64,000 nt of DNA from Utricularia gibba (taxonomy: Eukaryota > Streptophyta > Magnoliopsida > Lamiales > Lentibulariaceae), in contig NEEC01000002.1 in the NCBI GenBank assembly GCA_002189035.1, forward strand, positions 5,913,001 through 5,977,000, written 5' to 3'. Of the stretch, positions 48,198-59,380 are shown piece by piece (position 1 is the first letter of the stretch; every line of letters begins with the position of its first letter). Under the pieces are notes generated by a model. That model ran no database searches. It saw nothing but the letters and a program-made list of their open reading frames with translations, and was not told the DNA's origin. The position numbers were made by a program, and so were the translations under genes.

Positions 48198-48768
48198 GAT
48201 GAGATCATCTCAGGGACAGGTCTCTACTTCAAGACGATTCAGTTGTTGGGAAGAAACTAGAAACTTTTTATTGCAGTGCAGGCATCGCAACGGCTAATTG
48301 AAGTTGAACCATCAATATATATAGAAGGGGAAGGAGATTAGGTCTTTCCCTATTGAAAGCTTTTTCATTTTTGTTTTTTTTAGTCACTTGTTCTTGTTGA
48401 AGCTCAGCTCCTTTCATCCATGTCTTCCTTCCATGGCTACCGATGCCAATGTGCTGTCTTTTTACGCCTATATACATTTTTTTTGTTTTCCCCTTGTCGC
48501 AATGCATCTGCAACGCGGTAAGTTTTGGCAACCGGCGACGAGGCGACACCTCCTCATAGAGTCGTTCAAATCGAGGGACGATGACTGCAAAACCATGTGT
48601 TGATGCCTTCTTTTGGACTGAATTTTATTCTTGGGTTGGCTTGACTGAATTTTTGCCCTTTTCCACGCTATCTTGAAGACCATAAAGGAGTTTAACTTCT
48701 TCCTCCATTTCTTGATAGCCTATGGGGCTTTTGAGGGAGAAGATGCTCCAGTTTGTGTGGTCGGCATG
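48198..48768. other. FAN1 upstream region
   Basis: FAN1 promoter and leader, with no recognised gene on the plus strand. The element at 48779-49930 follows. Confidence 0.55.
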
Positions 48769-48778
48769 AGTGTCGTCA
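48769..48778. repeat. Left copy of 10-bp target-site duplication
   Basis: AGTGTCGTCA, identical to 49931-49940 and abutting the foldback element. Confidence 0.8.
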
Positions 48779-49930
48779 GAGTTAATTAGCTATTTAGCCC
48801 TCTTCAAAAAAACTCTTTGCTAAATGGCTTTATTTGGTAGACTTTAGCTAAATTGCCCTACTTTATGTAGGTATTAGGTAAATAGTTTTACTTTTATCAT
48901 AAATAAAAAAATAATATAATTATTATTTACGAAAAATACAATATATATGTATATATAATTTTATATTAATTATTATTTTGATTTTATATTTTTATTTCTA
49001 TTTAAATTAGATATATTTAATTATTTAATTTTAAAAATATAACATAAGTATCAATATTTATATTTAATAGTTATATTAAAAATTTTTTCATAATAAATTA
49101 ATATAAAAAATACATGAAAATATTTATACAAAATTATTATAGTAAATGCTTTTAAATTAATTTATTTAACCCAAAAATATGTTAAGGTACATCACCTAAT
49201 GATATAATTAATATACAATAATATTTTTCAATTTTTTTTAAAAAAAATTAAATATGAAAAATTTATTAATCAATATTTTTATCTATTTAGTATATTATTC
49301 GATCTTATACCTAATTTATTAAGATTTGATTAATAGATTTTCACATTTAGTTTTTTTAAAAAAATTAGAAATATTATTATGTATTAATTATATTATTAGA
49401 CGATATATCAAAACATATTTTTGGATTAAATAAATTCAATTGAAACATTTGATATAATGATTTTTTATAAATATTTCCATTCTTTTTGAAATATTAATGG
49501 AACTATGAATACTAATAAAACCAATACTATCACGAAATTACCTAAAAGTTTCAGTGAATTATAACAACAATTAATATCACGAAAAAGTTTCATTAAATTA
49601 TGAAAACATTTTTAGGATAATTACAAAATATTCATATTGATATATATGTTATATTTTTACAATTAAATAATTAAATATATATAATTTTAGTAGAAATAAA
49701 AATATAAAATCAAAATATTAATTATAAAAATTATATATATACACATGTAATATATAGTTAATTTTATTTTATTATTTTTCGTAATAATAATTATTTTATT
49801 CTTTGTTTATGATAAAAATAGGACTATTTACTTAATACCTACATAAAGTAGGGCCATTTAACTAATGTCTAACAAATAGTACCATTTAACCAAGAATTTT
49901 TTTGCAGAGTGCTAGATATCCAATTCACCA
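48779..49930. mobile_element. 1.15-kb foldback element, probable non-autonomous Mutator-like (MULE) MITE
   Basis: Nearly the whole element is one imperfect palindrome. The left arm (48779 to about 49280) pairs with the right arm (about 49315 to 49930). A 22-nt stretch at 48855-48876 (GCCCTACTTTATGTAGGTAT...) is exactly inverted at 49833-49854. An inner pair is CCAAAAATATGTT at 49171-49183 with its complement at 49412-49424. The ends carry AGCCCTCTTCAAAAAAA / TTTTTTTGCAGAGTGCT-type inverted termini. A perfect 10-bp direct repeat AGTGTCGTCA lies just outside at 48769-48778 and 49931-49940. Long TIRs and a 9-11 bp target duplication are hallmarks of the Mutator superfamily. No transposase frame is present. 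Confidence 0.85.
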
Positions 49931-49940
49931 AGTGTCGTCA
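49931..49940. repeat. Right copy of 10-bp target-site duplication
   Basis: AGTGTCGTCA, identical to 48769-48778. Confidence 0.8.
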
Positions 49941-50438
49941 ACGGTGGGGCTTCCGAGGAGATGACCCAGTTGGGTAGGCATGTGCAGCACTAAAATGAAG
50001 TCTTTGTCGCAAAACCCAACTCGAAATTATTCGAATCAACAGATCACACACTGCAAAAGGTGTGTCAAAGTTACTGCGAATGTTATCCCTGCTATATACT
50101 TGAACACAGTGACTTTATTGAACACATAATACACATTTCGTATACAAATACAATAAAGTTATCTAATTTACCAAACATAGCATTAGAGTGCGGGAGAAAA
50201 GAGGGTCATTCTAGTTTTTCAAAGTCTGCTAATTGTCATTTGCTATGAATCGAACAGGGTCATTCTTCTTTATGTGGAGCTGGAAACACATTGGAAGAAA
50301 CAATGGGAGAGAAGATTGGAGAGTTCTCTCATGACAAGAGAAGCTGGCAAATAAGCACGAATGGCACATCACATTTCCATGGAGTAGATGTAGCTTTTGG
50401 TAGTTAGGAATGCATCTACCAAGCACCAGAAGTTACAG
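49941..50438. other. Spacer downstream of the receptor kinase
   Basis: Probably includes the LRR-RLK 3' UTR. No gene recognised. Confidence 0.5.
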
Positions 50439-53424
50439 TCACAGAGCGTCTGGTGTTGGTGACTTGATCACTTGAAGGATCTCCACCACTTCCGCCATTG
50501 AAGGTCTGCTTGAAGGTATCTCACAAGTGCAAACAAGAGCAAGTTTGATTAGTGGAATCACTTCTTCTTCATTGTACTGCCCCATTGCCACATCCACACA
50601 ATCCAAAACCTTCCCCTGCTCCAGCAGTTCTCTCACATAATCTTCTGCATTCTGTTTCCCTGTCACCACCTCAAGCACAAGGATCCCGAATGCGTAGACG
50701 TCGCATTTCTCATTAACTCTTAGGTTCCGGCAAGCCAGCTCCGGTGCACTTCGGTATCCATTGCTTGCTATGTGGCTATCAAATCTGGTTAGAAGCCGTG
50801 GGAGGCCGAAGTCTGATATCTTTGGGTTTAGATTCTCATCAAGGAGTATGTTGCTAGCCTTTATGTTGTAGTGGATGATGGGCGGTTGAAAAGAATGATG
50901 CAAATATGCAAGACCCTTGGCTGTTTTGATCACGATTTCGAGCCTCTCCGGCCAACTGAGTGCCTGAGAGGATGATGAATCGTGCAGCTTTTCTTGTAGG
51001 TTTCCAGCTGCTGCGAATTCTGATACAAGAAGCTGAAGTTCTGGAGACCAGTAGTATCCTCTCAGAGGGTTCAAGTTCTCATGCTCAGCTTTTGCTAGAA
51101 ATCTTACTTCTCTGTCAAAAGCTTCTTGATCCTCAAGAGTCTGCCTGGTTCTTAGCTTCTTTATCGCTACCACTGTGCCTTCTCCTCCCAGATTAGCCTT
51201 GTACACTGTTCCGAAGATGCCTTCCCCAATTTGAGAGGATTTGTTCAACACTAACTCAAGAGTGTTGTTGTGAAGATCCAAGGTCATGTTTGAATCGAAA
51301 AACACAAGTTTCCCGGTAGATGATGTTGATTCCACAACTGAAAGCCGACTCCGAACTTTGATGTTTATCAGTGTTATGATCACAACTCCTATGGCGATCA
51401 TGGCTGCAGCTGATATAGCAACAATGGACGAAACCGAGAAGAAGCTCGGGTTCCTAGCATTGCCCAAGTGCTTGTTTTTACTCTCTGCTTCACTGCCATA
51501 GGCATATGGATCAAGAACCAGAGGCTTTGGCACGTTAAGGATGCAAGGCTCCTTGAGCAGTGGCGAACAGAGACCAAGGTTTCCCTCCAATGCACTGGCA
51601 TCTAATGTCTGGAAGATGCCGCCGTGAGGCAGCCGGCCGGAGAGTCGATTCTGTGAGAAGTTGGCAATCACGAGATTGCTTAAACTTCCCAGAAGTTGAG
51701 GGATTTCTCCCATGAGCTGGTTTGCTTCCAGCTTAAGAACCCTGAGATTGGTCAGCTGTGACAAGGATTCTGGTATGAAGCCAGATAGTTTGTTGTGTGA
51801 TAAGCTCCTGCAAACAAGAAAAACAAGACATTTTCAGCTGAATTTGTCCCTAACAACATAATGTGTCAAACTTATGCATCTTGAAAGCTCACAGCAGAAA
51901 GAGAGAAGAACAGTTGCCAATCTCATGAGGAATATGCCCTGTCAATGAGTTCCCATCAAGCTGAAGGATATTCAAGCGATCTGACTCGCATATATCGTGT
52001 GGAATTGGCCCGGTCAGGCTGCAGTTGCGGAGATCCAACACGGTGAGATTTGGGAAGTAGCCGAACTCAGGTGGCATGTTTGAGTTGAACTGGTTATAAG
52101 ACAAGTTCAAGTATGTCAACTTGCTCAAAAGCCCCATTTCTGCTGGTATTCTCCCACTGAGAGAGTTGGCAGACAAGTCCAGCACCTTGAGGCTGTCCAA
52201 CAGCTTGCTTGAAGCTGGAGGGATCGAACCAGACAACTTGTTTCTGGAAAGATCCAGTTCATCCAAACTCCGGCAGAAAACACTCTTCGGAATGTTCCCA
52301 TTGAAACCATTTCGACTCAGCCGGACAACTGATAAACTTGCTGATTCAGCGAGGGATCTGGGAATGGCTCCGGCCAACTTGTTGTTGGAAAAGGAGAGAA
52401 ACACAAGTGACTTGAGTGCGGCCATGGATGAAGGAAGAGTTCCAGTGAAGCCGTTATTGGAGAAATCAATGTACTCCAAAGAAGACATTTGAGCAATCCA
52501 TTTAGGGAAGTCTCCTGTGAGAAGATTGTTGGAGAGATTTAAGAACCTGAGTTCTTTCAGCATTTGTAGTGAGCCTGGAATCTCATCTGTCAACTGATTC
52601 TTGCTCAAATCTACTTGATTCATATGTTGGCACAGACCCAAATCTTCAGGCAATGAACCCGATAACTGATTGCTATGTAAATGGAGCTCTTTCAAGTTAC
52701 GCAGCACTGAAATCCCACCTGGGATTGAACCAGAGAGCATGTTGTTTGAAAGATCTAACGTTTCCAGGCTTGATAGCGTCCAAATTCCATGGGAAAAATC
52801 AGGGTCCCCTGAGAAACGATTGCTGGAGAGATTTAGATGATAAAGGGCAGAGCACCGACGGAGACTGCTCGGAATCAGCCCATCAAGGCGGTTTCCTGCG
52901 AAAGAAAGACGCCGGAGGGAAGAACAGTTGCCAAAAAAGTTGTCAGGCAACGACCCAGATAGCAAATTTCCGGAGAAATCAAGAAACTGGAGATTCGGAA
53001 GCGTGGAAATGGAGGAAGAAACCTTCCCAGAGAGATTATTGTCGCTGACATTAAGATTTTCGAGGTTCTGCAGAAGAAAAATCTCCGGGTTCACACCCCC
53101 GAAGAAGCTGTTTCCAGAGAGGGAAAGTTTCCTCAGAAACTGCAACTTTTCCAGTCCCCTGACCACGAGCTCCCCTGTCAGACCAAGGCCGTCGAGAGTA
53201 ACCGCCGTCACGCGGCGACTAACACTGTCGCATTCGATGTAACTCCATGAACAAGGAAATTCATCTTCTTGCTTCCATGATTCCAGGTAATTCCGTGGAT
53301 CAACAAGGCTGGATTTGAACACAACGAGGCCTAGAACCTCGTCATTGAGCTTCAGAGACGCTTCCATTTTCATTCCCGGCAAAAACGCGAGCCAGAAAAA
53401 AGAGAGAATGAAGAAAGGCCCCAT
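50439..53424 (-). CDS. LRR receptor-like protein kinase, probably inactive (At3g28040-like)
   Basis: Plasma-membrane receptor kinase of LRR subfamily VII/PXC-like. Exons 51893-53424 and 50439-51807, 966 residues. Signal peptide FFILSFFWLAFLPG, then an LRR N-terminal cap (LKLNDEVLGLVVFKSSL, WSYIECDS). About 20 leucine-rich repeats follow, then a single membrane helix (FFSVSSIVAISAAAMIAIGVVIITL) and a kinase domain. The kinase keeps GEGIFGTVYKA, VAIKK and DFGLPRLL. The catalytic HRD reads HYN (codons at 50865-50873), so the proton-acceptor Asp is missing, as in the Arabidopsis relative annotated as probably inactive. Met 53424 is chosen because the signal peptide follows directly; the frame also opens at an ATG at 53592, which would bury the signal. 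The intron (51808-51892) sits in an LRR, the usual place. Confidence 0.93.
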
Positions 53425-54028
53425 CTTTACTTCGCAGTGAAGAAGAAAAAGCACAGCAATGGACGTAGGAACTTGGTGAATGAGTGAAAACTGAAGTGGG
53501 AAGCTTGGTTTTGTGGCAGTGGACCGGGAAGTGACTGTTTCTTCACGAGAATGGAGTGAAATAGAAACAAAGGAATCCGGGGAAAACGCCATTATTTCTG
53601 ATCACTAAAGCTTCATTGCGTGAAGAAGACAGGGCAAGGCGCTATGAAGATTCATCTTGCCTGTAGGGGTACTCGTCGGATCACGAGAGCACAGTACTCA
53701 TTTTTCTACACATACTTCATGTAACACACAGAACCTTCTTCTCTATATGGTTGTGTTCTTGAGACGGTTTTCGATGCGAAAATACAAAAGATCATGAGAA
53801 AGAGCATCACCATTGAAGTTCAGGAAGTCCCATTCACAAGCAAATTCATTGTTCAGTTCATTATTTTGGATGATCAAAGTATACGTATGGAAGAATAATG
53901 AGCCACCAGATTGTACAACAAACAATCCACTCTCACTATAAGCAGCTAAGAGTGTGATCAAAAGGGATAAATGAGCAGAGGTGTGAGATGAATCCAATGC
54001 TTTCTGTGGATAAAGATACAGTTTTGAC
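53425..54028. other. LRR-RLK promoter and RAB 3' region
   Basis: About 600 bp between the LRR-RLK start and the RAB stop codon, both on the minus strand. Short frames here show no family similarity. Confidence 0.55.
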
Positions 54029-55114
54029 TCACCGGGAGCAACACGAATAGGATGATCCATTGCTTGCCTTCGATTCAGCGGAGGCATCGTCCAAAAGGGA
54101 CACTCTGTTAACGGATAGTTCAGCTTTATAAGAATCGGAGTTCAACACCTTCCGGCTTACATTGTCGTAGATCTCACGGATCACGATTTCAAATGCTTTG
54201 TTCACATTGGTTGAGTCCAATGCAGAGGTTTCCATGAAGAACAGTTTCTCTGATTCAGCTAGCTCTTTCCCTTCCTCCACACTGACATCCCTGATGTTCT
54301 CCAGATCACACTTGTTTCCCACAAGCATCCTGGCCACAGTCGTGTCTGAGTGAGCTGCATCAAGCGCAGAGCATTCAAAAGCATGGTACAGAGGATATAG
54401 TAAGCATATCAAGCAATCAGCCACAGAATGAGTGAATGATCAATTCATTGATCCTGTTCTGGTTCACAGATCTTGAGCAATGGAATTGAGCTTGTCAAAA
54501 AGTTAAAATGGGAAGAGTCTTAATGCCCTAGCTCCCTGTTACAGATTGATTTTCAGGGAGAGCTCCGTTCAGTGTTGGGAGCCATCATCAAGATATACAA
54601 TGATCTGAACTACTGACCCCTAGAGCAGGTAAATCACATATTCTCTCTAAATCAGGCATGAAAGTAGGTAGCATCTAGCTGCAGGGAGAAACCTCGAAGG
54701 AAATTCAAGTGGGATGATCACAAGTTCCAAGCAATAGAGTATTCTACAGTTGTGCAACGCAAGGAAGGAGGACTTACTCTTAAGTTCGTCAAGCCACCGT
54801 GTGATACTCTCGAAGGTAGATCTTCTGCTTATGTCATAAACGACGAGTGCGCCAAACGCGCCGCGGTAGTAGGCGGATGTGACTGCGCGGAACCTTTCCT
54901 GGCCAGCGGTATCCCATATCTGAGCCTTGACTTCTTTGCCGTCAATATCGAGTGACTGAGTCTGAAATTCAACTCCGATTGTTGCCTTGGAATGCAAATT
55001 GAACTCATTTCTTGCGTAGCGTGACAGAAGGTTCGATTTTCCGACAGCAGAGTCTCCGATAATCACGATCTTGAACAGATACTCCTCACCTTCATCCTCG
55101 GACGAGGAACCCAT
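54029..55114 (-). CDS. RABA5: RABA5-type Rab11-class small GTPase
   Basis: Vesicle-trafficking GTPase of the plant RABA (Rab11) group. Exons 54778-55114 and 54029-54354, 220 residues. G-box motifs: [11 protein letters not shown] (P-loop), TIGVEF (switch I), [10 protein letters not shown] (switch II), GNKCDLE (NKxD) and ETSALD (SAK-like). The effector-region [14 protein letters not shown] is typical. The C-terminus ends SYSCCSR, a double-Cys prenylation signal, with [16 protein letters not shown] before it, which is characteristic of RABA5b and RABA5c. The start [15 protein letters not shown] is chosen because the 40 upstream in-frame residues are not Rab-like. The phase-1 intron at 54355-54777 interrupts the [13 protein letters not shown] region, the common RABA5 position. 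Confidence 0.95.
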
Positions 55115-55369
55115 CGGAGAGATTGAACAGGGGAAGAAGGATCTGGAGGAACTTGGACTAAAGTGGAGTAAATGTGATGATGGGAGCTTAAAAATTGAAG
55201 TTTTTTTGGACAGGGATAGCGTGAATAATGGCAAGGCGACGTCTCTCCTCTTTCCCCTTATTCATACCAGAGATATTTTTCTCTGGCATCTCTGTTATCC
55301 CTCGAGTAAACACAGACTATAAACAAATACACCGCATTCCACCGCCGTTACGCGGCGGACTCCGGCGAC

Positions 55370-55940
55370 TGTTAAAATACTCGTTTTTAATCAGAAACCA
55401 AGGGAAGCCATTGATGGCAATTGGCCTTCACAGGATTTCAGTGGATCGACATACAATGTCTCATCAACATATAATTTCAGTGCACCGAGATCACTTTGTT
55501 CATCGAGAACTTCAACGGCGGCTTGGGCCACAGAATCCGAACACCTTTCCAAATGAATCGATAGAAAGTTTGGGATATCTCCAACCCAAGAAGGAATCTC
55601 AAATGAGCATCAACGTCGGAGCTTCAGCTTCTCCAGATTAGGAAGTCATCAACCTCTAGACTCCAAAATGCGATTCCACGCCCCACGAGCACCAACACTT
55701 TCAACTTCACTCCGGCAGAGCTCCCACAAAAGATCATGAATACCACATTCCTCCATTTGCCCAGTTAGAGATTGATGACTCTAAACAAAAAGCAAACTTC
55801 CATCGATCAAGTCATTCAATACCTCGTAAACAGCCTCTTCTATATGTTTTCCATGTAAATCCTTCAACTACCCACTCCGTCAGCATTTCATCTACATTGA
55901 CTCAAATGAATAATTATATTTCAACAAGACAAATGGCCCC
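55370..55940 (-). pseudogene. NLR gene relic (end of NB-ARC/winged-helix and LRR scraps)
   Basis: On the minus strand the translation includes HIEEAVYEVLNDLIDGSLL, then after a stop, GQMEECGIHDLLWELCRSE. This matches the winged-helix/MHD end of R1-type NB-ARC proteins, where the His-Asp-Leu-Leu core of the MHD motif is still visible. Downstream, LRR-like pieces (SFLGWRYPKLSIDSFG) are broken by several stops and frame changes. No complete exon remains. It resembles the same NLR class as the relic at 35.4-36.9 kb, but supplies the segment that one lacks. Confidence 0.6.
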
Positions 55941-56354
55941 CTCAACCCTCTTCACATCCAAGGTTGGGATTTGGAGATCTAGAGAGATAAGGAGACTGAT
56001 AGAGGTGAATAGTATGAGAGAGGGTAGAGATTATAGGTGTAATCCATTCTAATCAATTGAAATCGTGGTTTGGGTTTCGGTTCAATTCCAAGACAAATGT
56101 TTTTTAAAAAGATTTATTAAACACTCATAATGATATTTAAGAATACTTAAAATCAAAATTTATAATACATTTATTGACATCCATAACGATTGTTGAGCAC
56201 CTAAACAATGCATCGTTCCTGGTTATCGATTTTCATATTAATAGACCATATTCTTCAACACCGGTGTGCAACGGCTCATCCAACACATTCTCTTCCACCT
56301 TCCGCCATGGCTGGGCTCCTCCATCGCCTCAGGGGCGTTAATCAGATCACATTC

Positions 56355-58131
56355 CTACTTCAGCCACGTTAATTGACTACGAGTTTTTCTCCTGCTCCTG
56401 GATCCGCATGAGCAGCCCTCCAGTTCTTCATTCAGTTTCTGCCACAACCCACAAGTTGCTTGTCAGATCAAACCCAATTCCCCTACAGTTTTTGTTCCCA
56501 AGAAAATGCTAATCACCTGCACTTGATCGCGGAGGCTCTTTATGTGCTGCACAGCTAAATCCAGCATCTCGGAGTAGCTTGTTTGCTGTAAAATGCACAT
56601 TTAAAAAGTAAAAAATTTGTTTAATTCCAACATGTATTCCATATAATCAAAATCTTTTTGAAATTTATAATTGATATTAAAAAAACAGAAAAGAAAAACC
56701 TTATTCAATTTGGGAATAAGGTCTTGCAAGCTCTTCATCTTTCCACAGATTTTTCTCCTCCTTTCCTGGGAACAAAGAAGCAACCCTATCTCATATTAAT
56801 TAATTATAAATAATATATTTATACATTTTTTTTAAAAAAACCTTTTTATTTATTTATACATGTAAATAAAACTGGGTTACCCTTTCTACTATGCTGCGGT
56901 GCTGAGTCGCGCAGCCAGGCTTAGCCCTCGCCCGGTATAGAACAGAATCAGCCTGAAACTGGTGCAAGTAGCCTAACCCCAGTGGCTCTGGTGGGGAACA
57001 AGACCTTAGCCTCTTTCTGGATTGAGAGCCGGGATGGGCTCCCGGACACGGCTCCGGTTCGGGACGCGGGGACACGGGTGGGTCGATGCCTTCTGTAGTA
57101 GAAAGTCGCAGGGGAACTACGAACGCAGTGAGTTTTGGAAATGAAGTATAAATGAATATTTGTAAAAATTCTTTTTTTTTTTCATGAAAGATAATGCCGT
57201 TCGAAATTCAGAAAAAAATTCTAAATATTATTTTAAATACATATGTATAAATTCAAAATCTGAAAAAATCATTTATAATAATTAACAGTGAAATATTATT
57301 TTATTCTTTTAATTAAATTTGACTTCTTTAACACTAAATTGATTTTTAAATAATTAGTTCAAATTGTTCTTATAACTGTTTTGCAAGATATTCTTATATT
57401 GAAAAACATGTATTATTATAACATATATATATATATATTTAAACAATTAAATTTTTTAGGAACATATCAATAAATTCAAAAATCTACACAACTTAAATAT
57501 CAATCAAAATTGTTTTATTTAGGAACATAGAAAAACCCAAACCAACTCTGGGTTTGGGTTTATTAAATTAAGTAATTAAATTTTTAATATTTAATTATTA
57601 TATAGTAAAATAAAAAATTTAGATTTTATAATTAATATAAAAAGTTATGAAATTTCTTAAATATTTTTTCATAAATTAAATAAAAAAATTAATTAAAAAT
57701 TATAATATTTATTTTTTATTTATTCTAAATATATATTTATATCATAAATTAAATTATAAAATAATTTAATATATTAAATTTATAATATAATTTTATGTTA
57801 TTTTATAATTTACATAACATTAAAATTAATTACATTCTACAAAATTTGAAACATAATTTTAAATTAGGTCGTAATTATCACAATAACAAACGAATTAACA
57901 TTATTATATTGAAAAATAAAACTAAATTTTTCTGAGAGATGATTCATTATGGGGGGATTTTTAGAGAATCGATCTAGGGTTTTAACGCAATTTAAACAAA
58001 GCATCAAAGTCAAAGAAAGCGTACAGGATACACGTACCGTTTATTTCAGACGCGGAGAAGGCGTACGATAGCGAGAGACCAATGGTATCGTCGGCTTCTT
58101 CACCGCCTGAGTGCTCTCTCCGGTCAACCAT
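56355..58131 (-). CDS. bHLH transcription factor (bHLH80/81-like group)
   Basis: Five exons assembled from splice sites: 58038-58131, 56881-57116, 56700-56765, 56517-56585, 56355-56438; 182 residues. Exon 1 reads MVDRREHSGGEEADDTIGLS. Exon 2 ends in the basic region RAKPGCATQHRSIVER. Exon 3 gives ERRRKICGKMKSLQDLIPKLNK (basic region and helix 1). Exon 4 gives QTSYSEMLDLAVQHIKSLRDQVQ (loop and helix 2). Exon 5 gives KLNEELEGCSCGS, the CTCG-like tail of this group. All junction phases agree. The intron 1 join (about 920 bp) is the least certain part because exon 1 is short; a TATATATA on this strand 40 bp upstream supports it. The basic region has Pro where relatives have Arg (KPG for KRG). Relatives regulate flowering and stomatal ion channels in Arabidopsis. 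Confidence 0.8.
57540..57910. repeat. AT-rich dispersed repeat, copy 1 (inside bHLH intron 1)
   Basis: Very AT-rich stretch resembling 61900-62290 in order and composition (for example ATAATTTAATATATTAAA, then a TTTTATGTTATTTTATAATTTACA-like segment, then an AAAATTAATTACATTCTACAAAA-like segment). Probably two copies of an old noncoding element. Confidence 0.4.
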
Positions 58132-58170
58132 CGCGGCCTACTCGCACACTTCCGGCGGCGCCTGGAAGGA

Positions 58171-58178
58171 TATATATA
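58171..58178 (-). promoter_or_regulatory. TATA box of the bHLH gene
   Basis: TATATATA on the minus strand, 40 bp upstream of the proposed ATG at 58131. It supports the distant first exon. Confidence 0.5.
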
Positions 58179-58796
58179 GGCGTGGGTAGGTGCCACAGGT
58201 ACACACACATTTATATTCACGCCTGAGGGGAAGGACAAGAGCGACGACGGGTTTGCGAAACTGGAGGTACGCATGTTTGAAAAGTCGAACACCACCAAAT
58301 CAATCACCGATCCCTCGCCCAGGTGTAAATGCAAACCCCTATTTTAATACATTCTTCTGAAAATTATTTGAATAGAGTTCAATTTTTAATTATACTTTTA
58401 AATATAATTTATTTTTTGAAGTGAATTGGATGTATCCGTAATGGTCATATATTTTTCTAATGAATTGAATTAGTTTTAATAAATTTATATTTATATTTTT
58501 AAATTATTTAAAAAATGAATATTATTTTTTAAACAAGTCGAATTTATTTTTCGATTGAACCGATTTGAATTAAATTGAATCCACTTTTGGATTAAATCTA
58601 TAATTGTCATATATATTTTTTTCATAATTTATTATCGATCACTAATTAAACCGAATGAATAATTCAACTTTCCAACATATATGATAACAAGTTATTTAGA
58701 AAAATGATTATTCATATAATATGTCTTACACTCAATGATCAATCACCACATTTCTAACATATCTTCAACTAACTCCAAAAAATTAAGTTATATTCT

Positions 58797-59015
58797 GTAA
58801 AATTTTTGAATTTTATTTTTATTTTTTATTAAAAATAATTTTATTTTACAACACTAACAATTGTAAAAATATTTTTATTAAAAAATACTTTTAAAATTAT
58901 ATTACAAAATTCATTTTTTTAAAAATAATAATTAATTTACTTTTACTTCTTATTTTTAATTTTTTAAAATAATTTTAAAAAACAAAAATATATTTCAAAA
59001 ATTTTTCAAAACACT
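58797..59015. mobile_element. MITE, copy 3
   Basis: About 219 bp. The right end TTTCAAAAATTTTTCAAAACACT matches the right end of copy 2. The left end is degraded (GTAAAATTTTTGAATTTTAT). The internal TTACTTTTACTT segment is also shared. Confidence 0.5.
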
Positions 59016-59030
59016 TCTATATATTTTTTG

Positions 59031-59270
59031 TTATTGCATTTCTGTCTTGAGCATATAGAAATGTAGTAGAATGCGAACAACCTTCCCTTCGCCGGTGGTC
59101 GGATTGACGCCGCTGCCGCAAGTAGCAGCGGTGCACCCAGTCGCTATCGTTCTTGTTGGGTACGTGTAGGGGTGGCTGGCGGCGGCTTTCCGTCCATTTC
59201 CCCTACCAGGGACACGGAGGAACTTCAACTCCGACAAAGGGATGAAGTGGGTCTCCCAGCATGCGGCCAT
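59031..59270 (-). other. Unassigned 79-codon open frame in a GC-rich island
   Basis: Begins at a true ATG (MAACWETHFIPLSELKFLRV) and is far richer in GC than its flanks up to about 59080. I do not recognise any domain. It may be a small gene, a first exon, or a fragment captured by a transposon. No splice partner was identified. Confidence 0.25.
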
Positions 59271-59321
59271 ATTTAATTAAACAAAAGATAAAAGAGGAAG
59301 ATGTGTTGGCTAACCATTTGC

Positions 59322-59367
59322 ATATTCTAGACGCATGCATTTGGATATTCTAGACGCATGCATTTGG
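59322..59367. repeat. 23-bp perfect tandem repeat with RY motif
   Basis: ATATTCTAGACGCATGCATTT plus GG is repeated exactly at 59322-59344 and 59345-59367. Each unit has GCATGCAT, which contains the RY element CATGCA bound by B3 factors. It lies 14 bp before the TATA-like TATATA at 59381. Confidence 0.9.
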
Positions 59368-59380
59368 ATACCGATCCTTC

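Noticed and set aside
52569-53048. 159-codon plus-strand frame inside the receptor kinase
   Set aside because: Antisense to leucine-rich repeats, which are well supported on the minus strand.
54647-55234. Longer N-terminus of the Rab protein from the upstream Met
   Set aside because: The extra 40 residues are Ser/Phe-rich and unlike any Rab. The Met at 55114 fits the family start.
58041-58334. 97-codon minus-strand frame starting MHLHLGEGSV
   Set aside because: It overlaps the bHLH first exon in another frame and crosses its TATA box. The shorter MVDRREHSGG frame fits the splice phase of the bHLH gene.
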